64,000 nucleotides of DNA, taken from contig NC_073304.1 of NCBI RefSeq assembly GCF_027595985.1, forward strand, positions 222,322,223 to 222,386,222. Reading direction: 5' to 3'. The notes beneath the pieces are model-generated. The model saw only the letters and a program-made list of their open reading frames with translations. It was not told where the DNA came from and ran no database searches. Below are positions 63,433-64,000 of this stretch, in pieces. Position 1 is the stretch's first letter; every line of letters begins with the position of its first letter. The position numbers were made by a program, and so were the translations under genes. This stretch comes from Sorex araneus. Lineage: Eukaryota; Chordata; Mammalia; Eulipotyphla; Soricidae.

Positions 63433-64000
63433 GTGAGGACCTTGGGGCGCGGCGGGGCACCTCAGGTGCCAGCCTTAGAAGTGGCCCTGTCAGCACCGCC
63501 CTGCTAGACCTCTACAGAGACCCAGCGGTGCCCTGGGCTGGAGGGAGAGCTGCGGGCAGCGTCCCCGCTGGGGCGCTCAGGGCTGTTTACCTGGGGAAGA
63601 CAGAGAGGAGGACGCTAGGGCTGGGGAGAGGCTTCGAGTTTGGGGTTTCGGGATTCCAGGGCACCTCCCGCGCCGCCAAATGCCCCTCGAAGGTCCCCTT
63701 CCCCGGGTGTAAGAGTTTGCGGAGCCCTGAGCGCAGGGGTCCATCTACCGGCTGTGGCTGGTACTGCAGCCCTTCCTCACACTGGTCAGAGCCGCGCTCA
63801 GGGCGGGGGAGCTGGCTGGGCTCCCCATTACCGAAAGCCTTCCCGCTCCCCACAGCTGACTGGATGGGGCGGGCTGCCCAGAGCTCCTGTCCTGCTTAGT
63901 GAAGTCATTCCATTCTTCAGACTTCCCTGCGCTGGCGGCGGCCCCTGCACAGCTCTAGCGGAGGGGGTGGGTGGTGGCCCCTAGCACAGCTCAAGGGGGT
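63433..64000 (+). other. MPP2: MPP2 intron DNA to the window end
   Basis: Unique GC-rich sequence without a SINE. No further coding exon was recognised. Confidence 0.6.

Overview
This is a mammalian genomic window, most probably from a shrew (Soricidae, likely Sorex). Two things point there. The coding exons are clear orthologues of the mammalian PYY, PPY and MPP2 genes. The non-coding DNA is packed on both strands with a tRNA-headed SINE that I recognise as the shrew SOR-type element. All three genes lie on the + strand in the order PYY, PPY, MPP2, the order known from the human 17q21 locus (there on the opposite strand). Gene identities come from recognising the translated exons; no search was run.

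Layout. 1-14.1 kb: upstream DNA with an orphan CpG island at about 0.99-1.45 kb, then SINEs, a CTTT microsatellite and LINE-like pieces. 14.2-15.7 kb: complete PYY (non-coding exon 1, three coding exons, AATAAA). 15.7-22 kb: spacer with nested SINEs. 22.07-23.4 kb: complete PPY with TATA box, non-coding exon 1 and only two coding exons; the last intron expected from the human gene is absent. 23.4-34.4 kb: SINE-rich spacer. 34.5-64 kb: MPP2, with a CpG-island promoter and non-coding exon at 34.8 kb, one start exon at 37.5 kb, an alternative start exon with its own CCAAT-box promoter at 40.5 kb, a shared L27 exon at 41.9 kb, an 18-kb SINE-filled intron, and then L27, PDZ, SH3 and most of the guanylate-kinase-like domain in nine exons from 59.8 to 63.4 kb. 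The last 58 or so codons lie beyond the window.

PYY and PPY are tandem paralogues encoding C-terminally amidated 36-residue hormones of gut and pancreatic endocrine cells. They share the same plan: TATA box, untranslated exon 1, start codon at the first base of exon 2, signal plus hormone in exon 2, and an Arg codon split just before Tyr36. MPP2 is an unrelated membrane-associated guanylate kinase scaffold that is simply a neighbour.

Repeats. SINE family 1 has a tRNA-like head, a body ending near GTGACCCAAAAAGC and a poly-A tail; about 75 copies were seen. SINE family 2 shares the head but has a different body, with a small palindrome and a tail of ACAGTGAT-like units instead of poly-A; eight copies were seen. 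Six short older tRNA-Ala-like heads, several MIR fragments and LINE-like pieces are also present. No CRISPR array, operon, functional tRNA or rRNA gene, or novel multi-gene system was found. The most notable observations are the missing PPY intron, the structure of SINE family 2, and a 21-base copy of PDZ-exon sequence inside an MPP2 intron.
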